Assembly: GCF_963259705.1 (NCBI RefSeq)
Contig: NC_081861.1
Span: 70,413,623 to 70,477,622 of the forward strand
Length of the DNA stretch: 64,000 nt
Source: Myotis daubentonii
Lineage: Eukaryota; Chordata; Mammalia; Chiroptera; Vespertilionidae
Direction of reading: 5' to 3'
Position numbers and translations under genes: made by a program. The notes beneath the pieces were generated by a model. The model was given only the letters and a program-made list of their open reading frames with translations, ran no database searches and was not told the origin of the DNA. Shown here one piece after another: positions 23,244 to 35,094 of the stretch (within the stretch, counting starts at the first letter, position 1; each line of letters opens with the position of its first letter).

Positions 23244-23701
23244 CTAGAGGCCCAGTGCACAAAAATTTGTGCACCCGGGGGGGGACCTTCAGCTCAGCAT
23301 GTGCCCTCTCACAGTCTGTGGCCCCTCAGGGGATCTCCACCTGCTGGATTAGGCCCGCTCCCACAGTGGGCCTAAGCTGGCAGTCAGACATTTCTCTGGC
23401 AGCCCGGGAGCCCTTGGGGGATGTCCACTTTCCAGCAAGGAGCAGGCCTAAGCTGCAGTTGGACATCCTTAGCGCTGTTGAGGAGACGGGAGAGTCTCCC
23501 ACCACCACCGCTGTACTGGCAGCTGGCAGCCTGGCTTGTGGCTGAGCAGAGCTCCCCCTGTGGGAGTGCACTGACCACCAGGGGGCAGCTCCTGCATTGA
23601 GCATTTGCCCCCTGGTAGTCAGTGTGTGTCATAGTGACCAGTCATTTCCAGTCATTCTGTTGTTAGGGTCAATTTGCATATTACCCTTTTATTATATATG
23701 A
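23244..23701 (-). mobile_element. Non-autonomous Helitron, complete
   Basis: CTAG at 23244-23247 after A, hairpin GTGCACAAAAATTTGTGCAC, and 5' terminus TCATATATAATAAAAGGG ending at 23701 with T next. Closely related to the first halves of the composites at 5018 and 24717. Here both borders fit an independent insertion. Confidence 0.8.
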
Positions 23702-24356
23702 TAAACGCCTGGTGCATGGGTGGGGGCCAGCTGGTTAGCCCTGAAGGGTATCCCATATTAGGGTTGGGGTCCCGCTGGGGTGCCTGGTCAGCCTGGGTGA
23801 GGGGCTGAGGGACATTTTCAGGCTGGCCACACCGCCTTCAGGGTGGGGGTCTCCACTGGGGTGCCTGGCCAGCCTGGGTGAGGGGCTGATGGCTGTTTGC
23901 CAGCTGGCCACAGCCCTTACAGGGTGGAGGGCCCTAATGATGTGCCTGGCAAGCCTGGGTGAGGGGTTGATGGCCGTTTTCAGGCTGGCCACGCCCACCG
24001 GCTGGAAGCAGGTATCTGGGATTTACTTCACGTCTATAATTGAAACTTTGTAGCCTTAAGCAGAGCCCAGGTCGGGTTGCCCCTGGCAACCGAGGCTCCC
24101 AGTCCCTCCTTGAGCTGAGGCCACACCAGTTGGAAGCAGGTATCTGAGGTTTATTTATCTTCTATAATTGAAACTTTGTAGTCTTTAGCAGAGCTCAGGG
24201 CCAGCCAGGGCAGGTGGGAAGCTTGGCTTCCTCCATCACTGGGGGCAACACAAGCTTCCTGTTTGCTCCAGTTCCGTGGCCACAGCGATCTTTGTGATGG
24301 GCTGACTGAGTGAGGAGGGATGGTTAATTTGCATATTACTCTTTTACTAGATAGGA
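23702..24356 (-). mobile_element. Helitron abutting the preceding one
   Basis: Begins TAAACGCCTGGTGCATGG, which looks like a Helitron 3' end lacking its CTAGAG. It ends with a good 5' terminus TCCTATCTAGTAAAAGAG at 24356. The body is the same GGGTGAGGGGCTGA-type sequence that forms the distal half of the composites at 5478-5990 and 25176-25860. The preceding Helitron probably inserted into its 3' end. Confidence 0.7.
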
Positions 24357-24716
24357 TAACAAAAGTAGCAGATACATTGGCAATAACATATAGTAACTGC
24401 AGTGTATTTTAGCAATAACATATATAGTGACAACAATGTGATTGAATGTGATAAATCTTATTAATAATTGTTTTAATTTTAATGTGGCTGACTAAAGGTT
24501 GTAATAGTCAAAGGTTTGTCAGCTCTGCTACTCTCTTGATATTCTCTTGCTACATTATACATATCTGTAATGCATGGTTACTTTTAACAAATTTTTTTAA
24601 TACACTTTTCCATTTGTGAGGGCTGCTTTAGTCAAAATAAGATACTAAAACAGGATCAGATATTATGTGTGAACTATAATAAAAATACATTTAAATTATA
24701 CATATACTAGAAGCCC
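24357..24716. other. Unassigned sequence
   Basis: AT-rich, no recognisable feature. Confidence 0.5.
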
Positions 24717-25860
24717 GGTGCACAAAAATTTGTGCAATCGGGGCGGGAGGGGGCTTCCTCAGCCCGGCCTGTGCCCTCTCACAGTCTGGGACACCTCGGG
24801 GGATGACCACCTGCTGGCTTAGGCCCACTCCCCAGGGGATTGGGCCTAAGCTGGCAGTCAGACATCCCTCTGGCAGCCCTGGAGCTCTCAGGGGATGTCC
24901 ACTTGTAAATGGGGAGCAGGCCTAAGCTGCAGTTGGACATCCTTAGCACTGCTGAGGAGGCGGGAGAGGCCCCCACCACCTCCGCTGTACTGGCAGCTGG
25001 CAGCCTGGCTTGTGGCTGAGCAGAGATCTACCTGTCAGAGCTCACTGACCACCAGGGGGCAGTTCCTGCATTGTGCGTCTGCCCCCTGGTGTTCAGTGTG
25101 TGTCATAGTGACCAGTCATTCCCAGTCATTTTGCTGTTAGGGTCAATGTGCATAGTACCCTTTTATTATATAGGAGTGCCTGGCAAGCCTAGGTGAGGGT
25201 CCGATGGCTGTTTGCAGGTTGGTCAAGCCCTCCAGCAGGGACCCTCACCCCATGAGGGTATGGCAATCCTGGGTGAGTGGCTGATGCCTGTTTGCGGGCT
25301 TGACACAGCCTCTTCAGGGTGGGGGTCCCTGCTCGGGTGCCTGGCCAACCTGGGTGAGGGGCTGAGGGCTGCTTGCAAGCTGGCCACATCCCCCTCAGTG
25401 TGTGTGTGGGGGGGTCCTGCTGGTGTGCCTGGCCAGCCTGGGTGAGGGGCTGAGGTATGTTTTCAGGCTGGCTAAGCCCCCCAGCGGGGACCTTCACCCT
25501 ATGAGGCTGTGGCCAGCCTGAGTGAGGGGCTGAGGGCTCTTCGCAGGCTGGCCATGGCCCCCAGCAACCCAAGCTCCCAGTGGAGGCTGGTTGGAAGCAG
25601 GTATCTGGGATTTATTTGTCTTGTATAATTGAAACTGTGTTGCTATGAGCGGAGGCCACAGCCAGCTCAGGGGAGGCAGGAAGCTTGGCTTGCTCCATCG
25701 CTGAAGCAACCAAGCCTCCTGCTTGCTCCAGCTCTATGGCTGCTGGCCGCCATCTTGGTTGGGCTAATTTGCATATAGTTGCTCTGATTGGATGGTGGGT
25801 GTGGCTTTGGGCTTAGCAAAGGTACAGTCAATTAGCATCTTTGTCTTTTATTAGTGTAGG
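24717..25860 (-). mobile_element. Composite Helitron, same fusion as 5018-5990
   Basis: The 3' CTAG is at 24717-24720 after A. An internal 5' terminus (TCCTATATAATAAAAGGG) ends at 25175 and is followed by GTGCCTGG, as at 5478. Sequence continues to a distal 5' terminus (xCTACACTAATAAAAGAC) at 25860 with T next. The shared internal junction and the correct outer borders mark it as a second copy of one composite family. The minus strand has CCAAGATGGCGGC near 25755. Confidence 0.8.
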
Positions 25861-26148
25861 TATGTATAAATTTTAAAAAAATTATAAGATAAATCTTCTT
25901 AGACACATGTAATATGACTTACAAAAAATATGCTATTAGGAAACATACTGCCTTTGATATCACTTCTGTCTCATGGCGCTATAATTCTTCCCTCGGCATG
26001 CTTTGAGAACTAGTGAGGGCAATAATATTAATCAGTGTATAATACATTAGTAAAAACTAATTACTTCCTTATTGTTCTGATAAAGATAATTAATAAATAT
26101 TTATTTTTTGTCTCTATCTCAATATTTCTTCAAAACCCTACACTTTGA

Positions 26149-28133
26149 AATCAGAAAAAGCGTTTGACAAAATTCAACACCCATTTTTGATAAAAACTCT
26201 CAGCAAGGTGGGAATTGAAGGATCATACCTCAACGTAATAAAAGCCATATATGACAGGCCCTCAGCCAACATCATACTCAATGGACAACAACTACCACCA
26301 TTTGCCCTGAGAACAGGAACAAGACAGGGATGCCCACTCTCACAACTCCTGTTTGACATAGTACTGGAAGTATTAGCCATTGCAATTAGACAAGAAGAAG
26401 AAATAAAAGGCATCCAAATTGGAAAAGAAGAAGTAAAACTGTCCTTATTTGCAGAGGACATGATATTATACTTAAAAAAACCCTAAAGACTCCATCAGTA
26501 AACTATTAGCCTTAATAAAAGAATTCGGCAACGTAGCAGGGTACAAAATTAACTCCAAGAAATCTATGGCATTTCTATACACCAATAGTGAATGTGCAGA
26601 AAGAGAGACTAAAAAATCAATCCCATTTACCATCGCCCAAAAAAATTAAGCTACCTAGGAATAAACTTAACTAAAGAGGTAAAAGACGTCTTCTCAGAAA
26701 ACTACAGGACATTGAAAAAAGAGATAGAGGAAGACATAAAGAGATGGAAGAACATACCATGTTCTTGGATTGGTAGAATCAACATCATTCAAATGTCCAT
26801 ACTGCCCAAAGCAATCTATAAATTCAACGCACTTCCCATTAAAATACCAATGGCATATTTCACAGACCTAGAACGTACTCTCCAAAAATTCATCTGGAAT
26901 AAAAAACAACCCCGAATAGCTGCAGCGATCCTGAGAAAGAACAAAGTAGGTGGGATCTCAATACAAGGTATCAAGCTGTATTACAAAGCCACTGTTCTCA
27001 AAACTGCCTGGTACTGGCACAAGAACAGACATATAGATCAATGGAATAGAATAGAAGCCCAGAAATCAGCCCCAACCAATACGCTCAATTAATATTTGAC
27101 AAAGGAGGCAAGAACATACAATGGAGTCAAGATAGTCTCTTCAATAAATGGTGCTGGGAAAATTGGTCAGATACATGCAAGAAAATGAAACTGGACCACC
27201 AACTTACAGCATACACAAAAATAAACTCAAAATGGATAAAGGACTTAAATATACGACGGGAAGTTATACAAATACTAGAAGAATCCAAAGGCAACAAAAT
27301 CTCAGACATATGCCGAAGCAATTTCTTCACCGATACAGCTCCTAGGGCATTGGAAACTAAAGAGAAAATAAACAAATGGGACTACATCAAAATAAAAAGC
27401 TTCTGCACAGCAAAAGAAACCATCAACAAAACAAGGAGAAAACCCACTGTGTGGGAAAACATATTTGCCAATGTCATATCTGATAAGGGCCTAATCTCCA
27501 AAATTTATAGGGAACTCATACAACTTAAGAAAAGGAAGATAAACAATCCAATCAAAAAATGGGAAAAGGACCTAAATAGACACCTTTCAAAAGAGGACAT
27601 TCAGAAAGCCAAGAGACATATGAAAACATGCTCAAAGTCACTAATCATCTGAGAGATGCAAATCAAAACAACAATGAGGTACCATCTCACACCTGTCAGA
27701 CTGGCTATCATCAACAAATCAACAAACGACAAGTGCTGGAGAGGATGTGGAGAAAAAGGAACACTTGTGCACTGCTGGTGGGAATGCAGACTGGTGCAGC
27801 CACTATGGAAGACAGTATGGAGTTTCCTCAAAAAACTGAAAATGGAACTCCCATTTGACCCTGTGATCCCACTTCTAGGAATATATCCCAAGAAACCAGA
27901 AACACCAATCAGAAAGGATATATGCACCCCTATGTTCATAGCAGCACAATTCACCATATCTAAGATCTGGAAACAGCCTAAGTGCCCATCAGTAGATGAA
28001 TGGATTAGAAAACTGTGGTACATCTACACGATGGAATACTATGCTGCTATAAAAAAGAAGGAACTCTTACCATTTGCAACAGCATGGATGGAACTGGAGA
28101 GCATTATGCTAAGTGAAATAAGCCAGTCAATGT
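26149..28133 (+). pseudogene. L1 ORF2 C-terminal half, disrupted
   Basis: Contains the end of the RT domain and the C-terminal cysteine region. The RT active-site box reads [10 protein letters not shown], whereas the complete L1 has [10 protein letters not shown], so a catalytic aspartate is changed. Frames are open at 26145-26486, 26712-27092, 27185-27652 and 27656-28135 and shifted between. The zinc-knuckle-like [18 protein letters not shown] is present near 27735-27790. Inactive. Confidence 0.85.
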
Positions 28134-28457
28134 AGGAAAAATACCACATGATGTCACTCATTTCTGGATAATAAAGACCATTATAAACTTATGAACAAAA
28201 ATAGTTATAGAGGCAGAGCTGCCTCAAACAGACTGTCAAACTACAGCAGGAAGGCCGGGGAGGGTGGGAGGTCAGGAGGGGGGTGGGTAAGAGATCAACC
28301 AAAGGACTTGTATGCATGCATATAAGCATAACCAATGGACATGAGACACTGGGGGGTAGGGGAGGCCAGGGGATTGTCATGGGCGGGGGTTTGGGGGGAA
28401 AGGAGACATATGTAATACTTTCTGTAATACTTTAAGCAATAAAAAAATAAAAAAAAT
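26149..28457 (+). mobile_element. 5'-truncated L1 LINE
   Basis: Joins unique DNA at 26149 in the RT part of ORF2 and then follows the L1 at 55450-57720 to its 3' UTR, with AATAAA and poly(A) at about 28436-28459. It is a typical truncated insertion and closely similar to the complete L1 downstream, so young. No convincing target duplication was found. Confidence 0.85.
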
Positions 28458-28569
28458 ATTTCTACTTCCTGAAGTTTTCCTAAAAACTTAGATATGAACT
28501 TTAGTTTTTTCCTTCCATTGATCACTGACTAAAGATATTTTGTATTCTTTTTAAAAAATTATTCTCTAA

Positions 28570-28720
28570 AATCCTATATTATAATTATCATTGCAATTTT
28601 ACAGATCAGGAAACTAAATATCAGACAAATTAAATTATTTGCTGAGAATCCTAAAGCTGATAAGTACTGAGCTGGATCAGAACAAGTCTACTTTACAGTC
28701 CATGTTGTCAGACACAACAC
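28570..28720 (+). repeat. MIR SINE fragment
   Basis: TTTACAGATCAGGAAACT followed by AAATTATTTGCTGAGAATCC and an AGCTG step fits the MIR core (acagatgaggaaactga...). Diverged. Confidence 0.65.
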
Positions 28721-28839
28721 TATTCTGTATCTTTATTTGGGAATTATCCAGCAAGAGCTGCATAAATTCATACTGAACTGACATATGCAGTACACATTTT
28801 AATACTTAAAATAGTAAGAATTAATTTTAATATCAGGAA

Positions 28840-28935
28840 GTAATATTTCCCATGCATTTATTATATATGAAATACTACACTCAATTCTTTATATTTCTCA
28901 TTTTATCTTCATTACAACCCTAACAATAGATTACT
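28840..28935 (+). repeat. MIR-like fragment
   Basis: The order CATGCATTTATTATATATG, then TCTCATTTTATCTTCATTACAACCC, resembles the middle of MIR. Weak but consistent. Confidence 0.45.
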
Positions 28936-28964
28936 TTTGTCTTACCCAACTTTTACTTCCTTAG

Positions 28965-29325
28965 TAAAACATTATAGACTAGGTAGCTTAAACAACAAAA
29001 ACATATCTTCTCACAGTTTTAGAAGATGAAAGTTCAATAGCAATCTATCATCACAGTTGGTTTCTGGTGAATGTTCTTCCTGCCTTGTAGCTGGATGCCT
29101 TATCTCTGTGTGTTCACAAGGTGGAAGGAGAGAGAAAGTGGTGGAGAGAAAGCTTTCTGGCATGTCTTACATAAGGGCGCTAATCTCATTATGAGGATTC
29201 CACCCTCATTACATCAACTAAATATAACTATGCTTCAACGTTTCTGTTTCCAAATACCATCACATTGGGGGTTAAGGTTTCAACATATGAATTTTGGAGG
29301 GTCACAGTTCTGCTCATAGCAACTC
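28965..29325 (+). repeat. Ancient interspersed repeat, family not assigned
   Basis: Recognisable, widely dispersed mammalian sequence: TAGACTAGGTAGCTTAAACAACA, later GGCGCTAATCTCATTATGAGG and ACCATCACATTGGGGGTTAA with CAACATATGAATTTTGG. A related stretch occurs at 62851-63080. I do not assign a family name. Confidence 0.5.
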
Positions 29326-29329
29326 TTTT

Positions 29330-29430
29330 CCCCATTTTCAAATGAAGAAACAAATTTTGGAAAGGTTGAATAACTCACCTAAAGTCACCTAGCTTGAGAA
29401 TGGCCAAAGCATATACTTGAATGCAGGCAA
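29330..29430 (+). repeat. MIR SINE fragment
   Basis: CAAATGAAGAAACAAATTTTGG followed by GTTGAATAACTCACCTAAAGTCACC fits the MIR core. Confidence 0.6.
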
Positions 29431-30083
29431 TATGAAGATATTTTGCAAGGTTCTATCTAAAATAGAGATCAAGAACACAAAGTTCTTCCGTAAATATTGT
29501 AATTATGTTAATGGAATCTACCTGGTATTCTCCTCAAACCAATCAATTTATTTACAGCAAGAAAAAACTTTTTGTTGTAGGTTGTTTGAAGACAAAATTC
29601 ATTGTTTAATTAACTGAACTTTTTACTTTTAAAGAGGCTACTTTTATTTCCTGAAGGCAGATTGTTAATAATAAGTATTCAGCCTATGTAATATGTTAAA
29701 ATGTCTAGTACATTAATCATGCCTGTCACTTTTAACACTAAGGCTATTCTGGGTACTCTTCAAGGGGAAATCAAGTGTAATATTTTCCAGTGATTCATTC
29801 TGTCATTAATAATATGGATTATGTGCCACCTTTCATCTGCGACAAATAAAAATGGGAGAAACATTGACTCTAGCTTTTATCAGAGGATCCAGACATAATA
29901 GGTAAATGCTATTAAAGTTATTGTAATGGAAAACACCAATCAAAAGGACTGGACATAATCTTAACTTATGCACAAGATACTCAATCATATTTAGCAAAAC
30001 CACTAAGTCATTAATAAACCAAGTTGGTTTTTTATTAATTTAAATCATTGTAAATATTTTTAAATTGCAATTTTTTCCTTTAG
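29431..30083. other. Unassigned sequence
   Basis: AT-rich, no gene or repeat recognised. Confidence 0.5.
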
Positions 30084-30430
30084 AGATGAAGGTATTACAA
30101 ATGTGTGTTTACCTCCCATTATTCCCCCATTCCCCCACTCATGACCTCACCTCCCAGTGTCTGTATCCATTGGTTATGCTTATATGCATGCGTACAAGTC
30201 CTTTGGTTGATATCTCCTCCTTAACCCCACCCTCCCTTGCCTTCCCTCTGAGGTTTGAGCATCTGATATAAGCTTCTCTGTCTCTAGATCTATTTTTGTT
30301 CATCTGTTTATGTTGTTAATTATAATCCACAAATGAGTCAGATCATGTGATATTTATCTTTCTCTGACTGACTTATTTCACTTAGTATAATGCTCTCCAG
30401 CTCCATTCATGCTGTTGCAAATGGTAGGAG

Positions 30431-30500
30431 TTCCTTCCTTTTTACAGCAGCATAGTATTTCATTGTTCCTTCCTTTTTACAGCAGCATAGTATTTCATTG
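30431..30500. repeat. 35-bp perfect tandem duplication
   Basis: The unit starting TTCCTTCCTTTTTACAGCAG occurs twice without mismatch at 30431-30465 and 30466-30500, inside the 3' end of the L1. Other L1 copies here have one copy. Confidence 0.9.
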
Positions 30501-30679
30501 TGTAGATGTGCCAAAGTTTTTTAATCCGGTCACATAGGCTGATTCCAAATCTTAGCTATGGTAAATTGTGCTGCTTTGAACATAGGGGTGCATATATCCT
30601 TTCTGATTGGTGTTTCTGTTTTCTTGGGATATATTCCTAGAAGTGGGATCACTGGGTCAAATGGAAGTTCCATTTTTTT

Positions 30680-31038
30680 TTTTTTTAGGTTCTGAGAAAT
30701 TTTATTTAGGTATAGAAAAACTACAACTGACCCAGTTTTATGTTAGATACAGACTACTTCAATTTTGCTCTATTTTTTAATTTTTTCCCCATCATCATTT
30801 ATCCCCCCCAATACCCATTACCCCACCCACCCACCTGCATTTCCTTCTGGTAATCACTATACTGTCATCAGCATCTATGAAGTTTTTTGTTTTGTTTTTA
30901 TTTTGCTTTTTGCTTAATTCCTTTGCTGTTTTCATCCAGACCCTAGCCCTCTCTGAAATCTGTCAGTCTGTTCTCTGTATTTATGGGTATGTTTCTATTT
31001 TGTTTGTTAGTTTTAATGAACAAAATAAACTAACAAAC
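30680..31038 (-). mobile_element. Poly(A)-tailed insert inside L1
   Basis: Splits the L1 between TTCCATTTTT and CATTTTTAGTTTTTTGAG, so CATTTTT is the apparent short duplication. On the minus strand it ends CTAAATAAAATTTCTCAGAACCT then about 13 A: a polyadenylation signal and tail. The body, with GTGATTACCAGAAGG and GGGTGGGTGGGG on the minus strand, resembles the 3' UTR of an older L1MA-type element. It is probably a 5'-truncated retrotransposon. Confidence 0.65.
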
Positions 31039-33340
31039 ATTTTTAGTTTTTTGAGGGAACTCCATACTGTTCTCCACAGTGGCTGCACCAGTCAGCATTC
31101 CCACCAGCAGTGCACGAGGGTTCCTTTTTCTCCACTTCCTCGCCATCATTTATCAATTGTTGATTAGTTGATGATAGCCATTCTGACAGGTGTGAGATGG
31201 TACCTCATTGTCCTTTAGATTTGCATCTCTCATATGATTAGTGACTATGAGCACGTTTTCATATGTCTCTTGGCCTTCCTCATGTCTTCTTTTGAAAAGT
31301 ATCGATTGAGGTCCTTTGCCCATTTTTTTAATTGGGTTGTTTGTTTTCCTTTTGTTAAGTTGTATGAGTTTCCTGTAAATGATGGAGATTAAACCCTTAT
31401 CAGAGATATTATTGGCAAATATGTTCTCCCACGCAGTGAGTTTTCTTGTTGTTTTGTTGATGGTTTCCTTTGCTGTGCAGAAGCTTTTTATTTTGATGTA
31501 GTGCCATTTGTTTATTTTCCCTTTAGTTTCCATTGCCCTAGGAGTGGTACCGGTGAAGAAATTCCTTCGGCATATGTCTGAGATTTTGCTGCCTGTGGAT
31601 TTCTCTAATATTTTATGGTTTCCTGTGTTACATTAAGTCCTTTATCCATTTTGAGTTTATTTTTGTGTATGGTGTAAGTTGGTGTTCTAGTTTCACTTTT
31701 TTGCATGTATCTGTCCAATTTTCCCAACACCACTTATTGAAGAAACTCTCTTGACTCCATTGTATGTTCTTGCCTCCTTTGTCAAATATTAATTGAGCAT
31801 AGTGGTTTGGGTCGATTTCTGGGTTCTCTATTCTATTCCATTGATCTATATGTCAGTTCTTGTGCCAGTATCAGGTAGTTTTGAGAACAGTGGCTTTGTC
31901 ATACAGCTTGATACCTGGTATTGAGATCCCTCCTTGTTTGTTATTTTTCTCAGGATCGCTTCAGCTATTCATTTTTTGTTTGTGGTTTTTTTTTTTTGTT
32001 TGTTTTGTTTTTGTATTTTTTTTCCAGATGAATTTTTGGAGAGTTCTTTCTAGATCTGTGAAATATGTCCTTGGTATTTTAATGGGGAGTGCATTGAATC
32101 AATAGATTGCTTTGGGTTGTAAGGACATTTTAATGATGTTGATTATACCAATCCAATGAACACGGTATGTTCTTCCATCTGTTCATATCTTCCTCTATCT
32201 CTTTTATCAACGTCCTGTAGTTTTCTGAATATTGGTCTTTTACCTCATTAGTTAAGTCTATTCCTAGGTATCTTAATTTTTTTTTGGTTCAATGGTAAAT
32301 GGGATTGTTTTTCTTAGTCTCTCTTTCTGTAAGTTCACTATTGGTGTATAGAAATGCCATAGATTTCTTGGCATTAATTTTGTATCCTGCTACATTGCCA
32401 AATTCATTTATTAATTCTCGTAATTTTTGTGATGGATTCTTTAGGGTTTTCTTTTTACAATATCATGTCATCTGCAAATAATTACAATTTTACTTCTTCC
32501 TTTCCAATTTGGATGCCTTTTAGTTCTTCTTCTTTTCTGATCATTATGGCTAGTACTTCCAGTACTATGTTGAACAGGAGTGGTGAGAGTGGGTATCCCT
32601 GCCTTGTTCCTGATTTTAGAAGAAATGGTTTTAGCTTTTTCTCATTGAGTATGATGTTGGCAGTAGATTTGTCATATATGGCTTTTATTATGTTGAGGTA
32701 TGATCCTTCTATTCCCACCTTGCTGAGAGTTTTTATCAAGAAAGGTTATTGGATTTTGTCAAATGCTTTTTCTGAATCAATTGATATGACTATGTGTTTT
32801 TTTCTCTCAATTTGTTTATGTGATGTATTGTGTTATTGATTTGGGAATATTATACCATCCTTGCATCCCTGGAATAAATCCCACTTGGTCATGGTGTATC
32901 ATCTTTCTTATTACTGCTGGATCCAATTTGATAGAATTTGGTTGAGAATTTTGGTATCTATGTTCGTGAGGGATATTGGCCTGTAATTCTCAAAATTAAC
33001 ACCCGGAAATCTATGGATTTTTTTATACACCAATAATAAGCTCACAGAAAGAGAAACAAAAAAAATCCCATTTACTATGCAACACAATAATTAAGATATC
33101 TATGAATAAATTTAACCAAGGAGATAAGAACCTGTACTCAGAAAATTACAGGATGCTGAAAAATAGATAGAGGAAGACATAAACAAATGGAAGAATATAC
33201 CATGTTCATGGATTGGTAGAATCAACCTCATTAAAATGTCCATACTACCCAAAGCAATCTATAAATTCAATGCACTCCCCATTAAAATACCAACAGCATA
33301 CCTCAAATACCTAGAACAAACTCTCCAAAAATTCATCTAG

Positions 33341-33482
33341 AATAAAAAACAAAACAACAACAACACCACACACACACCCACGAACACACACACACACACA
33401 CCCACGCACACACACACACACATGCACACACACACACACACACACACACCAAAACAAAAAACAAAAAGCAAAAACAACAAGT
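33341..33482. repeat. (CA)n/(CAA)n tract grown inside L1 ORF2
   Basis: At a short A-rich site of ORF2 (AATAAAAAACAAC... in other copies) this copy has about 130 extra bases of CA and CAAAA repeats, which destroy the frame. It is an example of microsatellite birth in an L1. Confidence 0.8.
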
Positions 33483-34126
33483 AGCTGTAGCAACCTTGAG
33501 AAAGAAGAACAAAGTTGGCGGGATCACAATACCAGATATCAAGCTATACTACAAAGTCACTGTTCTCAAGACTGGCTGGTACTGGCACAAAAACAGACAT
33601 ATAGACTAGTGGAACAGAACAGAGAACCCAGAAATCGACCCAAGCCATTATGCTCAATTAATATTTGACAAAGGAGACAAGAGCATACAATGGAGTCAAG
33701 ACAGTCTCTTCAATAAATGGTGTTGGGAAATTGGACAGATACTTCCAAAAAACATGAAACTAGACCACCAACTTACACTATACACAAAAATAAACTCAAA
33801 ATGGATAAAGGATTTAAATGTAAGACAGGAAAGCATAAAAACCATAGGCAGAAAAATAGCAGACATCTGTCGTAGTAATATTTTTACCAATACAGCTCCT
33901 AGGGCAATGGAAATTAAGAAGAAAATAAACAAATGGGACTACATCAAAATACTAGTAAAAAGCTTCTGCACAGCAAAAGAAACCATCAACAAAACAAGAA
34001 AGCCCACCACATTGAAGAACATATTTGCTAATGTTATCTCTAATAAGCGTTTAATCTTCAAAATTTATAGGGAACTCATGCAACTTAACAAAAAGAAGAT
34101 AAACAATCCAATCAAAAAATGGGCGA

Positions 34127-35094
34127 AATTAAATAATTAATTATGCTTATTGTTATAAAAGTTTGAATTTCATTTTGTATCATCTCTGTATGTATATCTG
34201 AGAAGTTTTTTTTAATATTTCTTTTAACTCTTTTTACTTAAACTGATGATAAACTGCTCTAAATAGTAGGCAGTGTGTAAGTTTATAAAAGTGAGATGTC
34301 AGGTTACTGGCTTTTATCCTTCCAGTTTCTATTTTGGGGGAACAGGTAAGAAAATATGATAGTGAGATAGCTCACATAGAGGCATCTTGAAAGCCAATGA
34401 ATCCAATGCTCAAAAAATTACTGGCAAGCACATTCCATCAATTAAAGAACAAATAGCCTGCTGTGGTCGTACCCATCAATTATTCACAGCATTGTATGAA
34501 TTATTCTAACTAGGCAATCACAATGTTTGCCTTCTACTATCTTAGCTTAATTTCTGGAGAAGTGTTGGTTAGAGAAAAGAGGAGCAGTTGGAAGGGTTGA
34601 AGAAATGAAGATCATCCTTAAGTGTGTGAATTTCTCCTAGAATAGCACTTGAAGCAGGTTGCAGTCTTTGGGGACTGAAGACTGTTGGAGGACAGCATGA
34701 GGGTGAGGCCCTGAAAATCAAACTGCTTGTCCGACATGTTAACCATAGAAATCATCTGCTGTGGCTCCTGAATTAATGTCTTAATAAACATTTTCATGCA
34801 GAAGACTGACTTAAAACATCCAGGAGATGTTAAATGGAAATGTCATTACTTCAGGATTCTTCAGATATTTTTTTTCCAAGGCCATCGGCAGAACATACCT
34901 GGTGGGAGATAATAGTAATTGTTTATCATTGCATTCATTTTAACACCCTGAACTCTGCAAAGTATGAATGTCCTAGATAAAATAATAGTGGTTGATATTA
35001 TTTCTCATCACCACCATGCACCTTTACTTTTTGTTTAGTTAACAGATATCTGACTTAATAAAATATAAAAGTTCATTTTGAGCAGAAAAAAAAA
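34127..35094 (+). pseudogene. Retrocopy of an unidentified transcript, inside L1
   Basis: About 0.96 kb that interrupts the L1. The L1 word AAAAAATGGGC(G/A)AAA occurs on both sides (34114-34126 and about 35089-35102), a target duplication at an A-rich site of the kind cut by L1 endonuclease. The insert ends with AATAAA at 35057-35062, 23 bases before nine A residues: the poly(A) signature of a processed cDNA. No long open frame, so probably a 3' UTR or noncoding RNA. An intact CAGGTAAGA near 34344 could be an unused splice donor. The source is not recognised. Confidence 0.7.

Larger units (their letters stand above)
30084..32991 (-). mobile_element. 5'-truncated L1, left arm of head-to-head pair
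   Basis: The 3' UTR is at the left (from 30084, read inversely as ATTTGTAATACC...). ORF2 runs leftwards from 32991, where the element stops in the RT domain and meets another L1 in the opposite direction. Open antisense pieces include 32739-32482 (RT) and 31533-31153. It is interrupted at 30680-31038 by a poly(A)-tailed insert and carries a 35-bp tandem duplication at 30431-30500. Confidence 0.8.
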
